A stretch of 11,983 bases of DNA from Phialocephala subalpina (lineage: Eukaryota > Ascomycota > Leotiomycetes > Helotiales > Mollisiaceae), in NCBI GenBank assembly GCA_900073065.1, contig FJOG01000009.1:250049-262031 (forward strand), given 5' to 3'. The first letter of the stretch is position 1; each line of letters starts with the position of its first letter. The notes under the pieces are model-generated. The model was not told the DNA's origin. It searched no databases and was given only the letters and a program-made list of their open reading frames with translations. Both the position numbers and the translations under genes were made by a program. Below, piece after piece: positions 7,407 through 11,983 of the stretch.

Positions 7407-8231
7407 CTATAGAGCACAATTACCAAAGTGAACATTTACAGCAGTGGTGATTTGATCAATGTCATGATCATCCTTCCTGATTGCCCTTCGATACAACTGG
7501 TTAATGCAGTGATTGACATGGTGCATGTCAGAGATCTTGTCGTACACCCCATAACCGTTCGAGTACGACCAGACAACACGCTTTAGGCCATACACGCAGT
7601 GTACCAGGTGCTGGCGGGTTGTCGTAAAGGAGTTGATGTTAGGGTCGTGGTCGTCCAACCGGGCCAGGGCATTGAAGTTCACTTCAGCCACGCCCGACAG
7701 ATCAGAGTAGTAAGGCCAGGAAGAGGCGTTCTCACGAGGGTTGTTGACAATGCCTTCCATCCTATACTCGTCGATGCCGTAGCGGGGGCACTCGGCCGGC
7801 AGCCAGGCCTTTGTAAGCTCGTCCCAGGAGCAGCCTTTAGCTTTAGCTTCCGGTACGGACGCGCCGCAATCTATGACTTGCTTGTTGCCCTTCATAACTG
7901 CCTCGTTGAGAGGAGGTGGGGAAGGGAAACATTGGGAGTGTGGTCGATTTAGGAGCAAGATGGCGTGAAACGTTGACACGACGGCGAGAGCCGCGGTGAG
8001 AGCAACGATGGTGAACTTGAGACCCCGGTTGTTCGAGGGTCGCCTAGTTACGAACGGCCTCGCCTTGGGCCTCAAAGGCGCTGTCTGCGTGTCCTCGGAT
8101 GACCGTGAATCGTGGTAGTACGATTCATCCTTTTCTGCAGATTGCAGAGAAAGATCGAGTTCTTCGTCGTATTCTACTTTGACTTGTGAATAGTCCTCAA
8201 GCTTGCGGCGCATATTACGAATGGTCTCCAT
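7407..8231 (-). CDS. UstYa/phomopsin-associated type membrane protein with two HxxHC motifs
   Basis: Single-exon, 274-residue predicted type II membrane protein. A charged, acidic cytosolic N-terminus (1-70) carries RR-P-S-NNRG just before one transmembrane helix (about 71-94, LKFTIVALTAALAVV and following). The remainder would be lumenal and has a possible glycosylation site at ENASSW. CGASVPEAKAKGC-WDELTKAWLP-EC resembles the Cys-rich block of the fungal family annotated as phomopsin-biosynthesis-associated, related to UstYa (DUF3328). Two HxxHC motifs, HLVHC (208-212) and HVNHC (238-242), exactly 30 residues apart, fit the proposed metal-binding motif of UstYa oxidases, which perform oxidative cyclisation, dehydrogenation or hydroxylation of peptide products. 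The substrate is unknown. The gene diverges from the second UstYa gene and shares its promoter. An alternative start at Met7 is possible. Family membership is fairly sure; catalytic role is inferred. Confidence 0.88.
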   Translation of the reverse strand: METIRNMRRKLEDYSQVKVEYDEELDLSLQSAEKDESYYHDSRSSEDTQTAPLRPKARPFVTRRPSNNRGLKFTIVALTAALAVVSTFHAILLLNRPHSQCFPSPPPLNEAVMKGNKQVIDCGASVPEAKAKGCSWDELTKAWLPAECPRYGIDEYRMEGIVNNPRENASSWPYYSDLSGVAEVNFNALARLDDHDPNINSFTTTRQHLVHCVYGLKRVVWSYSNGYGVYDKISDMHHVNHCINQLYRRAIRKDDHDIDQITTAVNVHFGNCAL

Positions 8232-8399
8232 AATGTAAAGCTGAGGTGATTTTGGTACTGATACACACGGATTCGTACTTGAGAGTTGGGATTATGGCAG
8301 AATATCGTGTAAGTCTTCTTTTAAGCGAATCACTACGTAGGTCTGGTTAAATTAGTAACTAAGCTCATAACTTTCGTCAGGATCCGGAAAACGCAAATC

Positions 8400-8438
8400 C
8401 TCGGATCACTCTCGGATTACTCTCGGATTACCCTCGGA
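8400..8438 (+). promoter_or_regulatory. four CTCGGA boxes at an 11-bp period
   Basis: CTCGGA at 8400, 8411, 8422 and 8433, each 11 bp apart, with the first three units reading CTCGGAT(C/T)AC. The last box continues as CTCGGACCGGAG, giving a CGG-A-CCG pair. The even period near one helical turn would place the boxes on one face of DNA. It lies about 170-200 bp upstream of the minus-strand UstYa start. Probable operator for a Zn2Cys6 protein, by inference. Confidence 0.65.
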
Positions 8439-8624
8439 CCGGAGACATCACAGCCTGCATACATCGTTTTGGCAGACGATGTATAGGCGGGTAAAGCCCC
8501 ATATCCGCATCTCCTATCCTACAAATTCGAAAATTAGAGCCTATTACGATATGCCACAGTAACGCCATTAGTCGGGGGCATATTTTGTATATTCTGTGAA
8601 AGACAATGTTCCCCTCACTTACTT

Positions 8625-8722
8625 TCCGATGCTTCGGAAACTACGATGACCGTCTCGGAAAAGGAATGACTGTCTCGGAAAAGAATATCTGCCAGTAAAT
8701 GCAATCGCCCTTTTTGCTCGGA
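8625..8722 (+). promoter_or_regulatory. second CTCGGA group proximal to the spliced UstYa gene
   Basis: TCCGATGCTTCGGA (8625-8638) is an inverted pair. ATGAC(C/T)GTCTCGGAAAAG then occurs twice with a 20-bp period (CTCGGA at 8654 and 8674), and a last CTCGGA lies at 8717, about 50 bp before the ATG at 8773. The hexamer orientation matches the 8400 group. The boxes are close enough to act as upstream activating sites for the plus-strand gene. Confidence 0.6.
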
Positions 8723-8772
8723 ACACAATAACTTGGCTCCATAATGTTTACCAGTCTCGAAACAATTCAATC

Positions 8773-9881
8773 ATGAGCTCAGAAACTACGGCAAATACAG
8801 ACTCATCGTCTGAGGTTGACTTTTTCCTTGAGAAGCAAGCCCGCCTCCTCCCGCGTCCACGGCCGCTTTGGCTTTGGATGCTCTCGACCGCTTTCTTCGC
8901 CCTTCTTTCCTTCGGCCTGATATTAAAGCAGAGCGTGGGAACTCCCTATGACCATTGCGCAGATGCCCAAGCTCCAACGGCTATAGGACATCAGGTGTGG
9001 AAGCGTTCTGATCTCAGTACGTAAAAGACTTAACGGTTGATCGGTAGGCACTAACTAATATGGAAACTAGGTGGTGCAAGAGATGTCATCGAGTTGGAAG
9101 ATGTACAGTTCAACGGCAATTCCGCTTTTGACGACCATGGAAGATTCTTCCTCGCCAATCCTTCGCCCATCAATTATACTGGTGCTGGGCCAGAGGTTGA
9201 CGCAGCTTGGGATAATATTACTCTTGAAGGGCGTGAGTACTTTAATACAGTAGATGATATACAAAATGATTTGAAGTGCTGACCTCGCCCCCTTCTTAGA
9301 AAGAGACTTTTTGATCTCTGAAAAAGAAGCTCAGGAGCTTTGGCCTAATGATTATAAAGTCCACTGGAACAATAATAAGAATGGTTACGTTGTCGGTCTC
9401 GACCTCTTTCACGCACTACATTGTCTTGTGAGTATTATGCATTGAATACCCATTTGTCAACTGCTGACAAGATGATACAATACAGGATAACTTAAGAAAG
9501 TCCTTCTACCCGGAATTCTACCCGGTAAAGGCAAGCCGTAAAGCATCTTTGCGTCTCCATCAAGGTTAGTGATCAAAATTAAATACAGAAACAGGACTAG
9601 GCATCGTCGTAAAACATTCACTAACACTTTGCTTCTTTTTCGGATACATAGGTCACTGTATCAACCAGCTTCGGCAGCATGTCATGTGTGCTGGAGATAT
9701 GACACCGTATGGCATGAAATGGTATCCGAACCCGGGGCGATACTATGCTGATTCCGATGTAACACACACGTGCCGCAACTTCAAACAACTGCAGGACTGG
9801 ACTGCCAATCGCTATCATGCTGGTGGAAATGTACATATCCCTGGTGTCGAAATTTGGAGCCTTTTTGAGGGGGGGCTTTAA
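8773..9881 (+). CDS. UstYa family (DUF3328) oxidase-like protein, five exons
   Basis: Exons 8773-9016, 9071-9232, 9300-9427, 9486-9564 and 9652-9881 total 843 nt and give 280 aa. Introns are 54-87 nt with GTACGT/GTGAGT/GTTAGT donors and CTAAC or CTGAC branch sites. The N-terminus is short and cytosolic with RPRP before a transmembrane helix (about 31-51, starting PLWLWMLSTAFF). The lumenal part has the family's GPEVDAAW (121-128), two N-glycosylation sequons (NYT 116, NIT 130), HALHC (173-177) in DLFHALHCLDNLRKSFYP, and HQGHC (203-207) in HQGHCINQLRQHVMCAGDMTP. These paired HxxHC motifs are the proposed metal ligands of UstYa enzymes. The second motif exists only after intron 4 (9565-9651) is removed, which supports the gene model. 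The C-terminal THTC--F-QLQDW also fits the family. Likely role: oxidative tailoring of a peptide or other metabolite in the secretory pathway; substrate unknown. Confidence 0.92.
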
Positions 9882-10538
9882 TATCTTGGAGCGGACATCT
9901 CGTGGCTCACAGGTTCAGATCCATGTTCCAAGTAAATAGCAGTAGAAGGAACATCCTTTCCATAAGGCTACCCGCCCAAGCACTAGTTAGGCGAGCAGAC
10001 ACTAACCTCCAAGAGAGAGGGTTTACCAAGTGACCGGCTATTTGGGCTTGTAGGGACCCCTCGTCGACCCTACGAACTCAAGACTGCGCCCGGGTGACCG
10101 TTAGTAGGGTTTATTGTGCCTGGAATCGCTTACGCGGTGGTCTGTGAGCCCTAGAACGCGTTTAACGGTCAATTGCGTCTTAACGAGCGCGCCTTAACCC
10201 CTTTCGGAACTGCTACTGCCACTTCTTATAGCTACTCCCTTAAAGACGCGTTTGGAGCGCGTCATGGAGCCCACTAAACCTGAAAAGTTTAGGAGGTTTT
10301 ATAACCTGCCACTACTACCGCCCCTTATCCTTTCTAGAAAAGTCAAGTATCTTTTATCTCGCTCTCTCCCTCTCTTAGATTCAAGTTTTATTTGTTAAGG
10401 CTTATAGCAAATATTCATGAATTGAATTACAGAGGCTGTCTATGTACACGAAGGAACGATTGCAGATTCAAACCATAGTCTTCCTCTCTACTTATACCTA
10501 AGAATTGGCTACGTGTCCTTTATATATATTAAGTACTA
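9882..10538. other. gene-free stretch, probable eroded repeat DNA
   Basis: The first part should be the 3' untranslated region of the UstYa gene. From about 10020 there is normal-composition sequence with recurring ACGCG words, such as AACGCGTTTAACGG near 10157 and GACGCGTTTGGAGC near 10246, but no frame over about 45 codons. ATTATA-like and TATATATATT tracts appear toward the end. I recognise no gene; the transition toward the AT-rich block suggests a transposon edge. Confidence 0.4.
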
Positions 10539-10556
10539 GAAGGTTCTCGAAACTTC
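10539..10556. promoter_or_regulatory. perfect heat-shock-element-like array
   Basis: GAAGGTTCTCGAAACTTC consists of four alternating GAA/TTC units at exact 5-bp spacing, the consensus site for heat shock factor trimers. A TATATATATT tract lies just upstream at 10520-10530. No gene follows; retrotransposon LTRs of fungi and plants sometimes carry such elements, so this may be an LTR promoter remnant at the edge of the AT-rich block. Motif is seen, function is inferred. Confidence 0.45.
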
Positions 10557-10619
10557 GAGATCACGTACTATAATCGCTGGAGAACTCCAAGACTATTATA
10601 CGGGTGTAACCCTTAATAT

Positions 10620-11983
10620 TATTAAGCTAATTATTCTCTTATTATAAACTTTATTATTTTTCTAAATAATATATAAAAATATTAAAAATAAATAAAAATA
10701 ATTAATTAAATTCCTTATAATTTATATTTTCGATATAAATAATAATATCATGGAAAAGATTAACGATTTACCAAGTAAAGTAAATATTATTCATAATATA
10801 TTCTTTGTATTCCTTCTAAATATTAATTTGATTAATATTAATAAATATAAAAACAAAGAAAAAACTTTAATTAATTATTCGATAAAATATACAAAGGATA
10901 AATTTTTTATTATCGAAAATATAAAAGTATTATTCTAAGGATTTAAAGCCGAGAAAACCCCGAGATTCTCCGAAATATTTAATAATTATATTTATATAAA
11001 ATATTATTCGAAAATTTTCAAACGAATAAAAATTATTATATTATTAAAATTAGAAAAAAATTATTATTTAATCAAATTATATTATTTTATTATATTTTTA
11101 AAAATTTCAAAAAAGCCTTCGAAATAATAATTATTAAAAAAATTAATTCAATTAATAAAAAATTATAATATTAAATAAATACGAGAAATCGCCGAGATTA
11201 TAATATAATATTAGAATTTATTATAAAACAAATTTATAAAATTTAATAATATGGATTTTAATATATAATATTAATTTTTAATTTTAATATAATTAAAATA
11301 TTCGATAATATAATATATTTGAAATTAATTTATATTTACGAAATAAAAAAATCCTCGAATAAAAAATATTATTATTTTATTCCTCGTTTAAATAAAATTT
11401 AATATATTTGTATTTCGTAAATATATTTTATTTTTCTTTGTTTTTATATTTTTATATTTTATTTTATAAATTTCATAAAAAAAACGTTTTTATGAAAAAT
11501 AAATTTTTCAAATTATAAATTTTTAAATTAAATTTTTTATAAAATTTAAAATTATAAATTAATTAATTAATATTTATATTTAATAAAATTTATTTTAAAA
11601 ATTAATTATATTAAATTTTTTATTTTATAAATTTATATAATTAAATTTAAATTAATTTATTTTTTTTAATTTTTTTGATATTTATAAATAAAATTAAAAT
11701 TAATATATTAATTATTTTTCTTTAAAATTAATTTTATATTTCGATTATAATTTTTAATATAAATATTAAAAAAATTGAAAAATAAATTAATTCGAATTTA
11801 ATTACGTAAATATTTTTTTTAATTAAAAGCTTTTTAATTAAAAACTTTTTATATATAAATTTATTATAAAATTTTATAAAAAAATAAATATAATATAAAT
11901 TTATAAAATAAAAATCGAAATATTATAATTTTAATATTCTTTTAATAATTTAAAATTATTTAAAATATTTAAAAGAAAATTAA
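10620..11983. repeat. AT-rich block, probable RIP-mutated retroelement (right flank)
   Basis: Strongly AT-rich to the end of the window. Remaining C bases are largely in CG, CC or CT context and CA is rare, as expected after RIP, which prefers CpA. CpG words (TTCGA, ACGAG, CTCGAA) persist here, whereas the left block has almost none. Apart from one short frame at 10750-10938 no coding potential is left. Confidence 0.7.
10750..10938 (+). pseudogene. possible Ty3/Gypsy polyprotein remnant (integrase C-terminal region)
   Basis: A 62-codon frame in the AT-rich block includes LPSKVNIIHNIFFVFLL, which resembles the LP-x-K--IHNVFHVSLL motif near the C-terminus of Ty3/Gypsy integrases. Ser-to-Phe and Val-to-Ile differences are of the kind C-to-T and G-to-A mutation would cause, but a His-to-Phe change is not. 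The frame is Ile/Asn/Lys-rich and stops at 10938. The ATG is not a genuine start. Chance similarity in AT-rich sequence remains possible. Confidence 0.35.

Larger units (their letters stand above)
8232..8772. promoter_or_regulatory. bidirectional promoter of the two UstYa-type genes
   Basis: 541 bp separate the divergent start codons at 8231 and 8773, with no reading frame of note. It contains seven CTCGGA hexamers in one orientation in two groups (8400-8438 and 8654-8722), plus TTCGGA at 8633. The arrangement suggests joint control of both genes. Transcription starts cannot be placed from sequence. Confidence 0.7.

Noticed and set aside
7599..7952. 117-codon plus-strand frame opposite the minus-strand UstYa-type gene
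   Set aside because: Antisense shadow; the minus strand has the transmembrane helix and HxxHC motifs.
10264..10400. Short ATG frame (MEPTKPEKFRRFYNLP onward), considered as a Gag start
   Set aside because: Only about 45 codons with no motif, and no continuing frame.
1..11983. CRISPR array or bacterial operon structure
   Set aside because: The repeats present are promoter tandem repeats and transposon ends; introns and protein families are fungal.

Overview
The window looks like a piece of a filamentous ascomycete (Pezizomycotina) genome. It carries short spliceosomal introns of about 48-90 nt with GTATGT/GTGAGT donors and CTAAC/CTGAC branch sites, a Zn(II)2Cys6 transcription factor, and two genes of the fungus-specific UstYa (DUF3328) oxidase world. 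Extremely AT-rich blocks flank the genes at both ends and look like repeat DNA eroded by RIP (repeat-induced point mutation). I cannot name the species.

Layout. 1-385: AT-rich block. 386-1480: repeat-derived DNA with a LINE reverse-transcriptase tail (minus strand, 829-1044) and, next to it, a 250-bp TA-flanked MITE with perfect 27-bp terminal repeats (1060-1309). 1481-1697: three copies of a 73-bp tandem repeat. 1798-4455: nine-exon Zn2Cys6 regulator, rebuilt here from splice sites (719 aa). 4851-5508: 658-bp hAT-like non-autonomous element with an exact 8-bp target-site duplication. 5533-5584: cluster of CTCGGA motifs. 6277-7137: intronless conserved-looking protein with a possible degenerate P-loop. 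7407-8231 (minus) and 8773-9881 (plus, five exons): divergent UstYa-type genes, each with two HxxHC motifs 30 residues apart. 8232-8772: their shared promoter, with seven CTCGGA boxes, four of them at an exact 11-bp period. 9882-10620: gene-free remnant DNA with a heat-shock-like element. 10620-11983: second AT-rich block with a probable Ty3/Gypsy remnant.

How it may work together (inference). A cluster-type Zn2Cys6 regulator, two UstYa-type membrane oxidases and a repeated CGG-containing motif in the oxidase promoter resemble the tailoring and regulatory part of a small fungal secondary-metabolite cluster. UstYa proteins are known from ustiloxin and phomopsin (RiPP) and cyclochlorotine (NRPS) biosynthesis. 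No precursor peptide, NRPS, PKS or other core enzyme is visible here, so this is either a cluster fragment in a transposon-rich island or a standalone oxidase pair. The regulator's own upstream region holds one inverted TCCGAG-TGG-CTCGGG site, which would fit autoregulation. The shared motif linking regulator and oxidase pair is the most testable new signal in the window.
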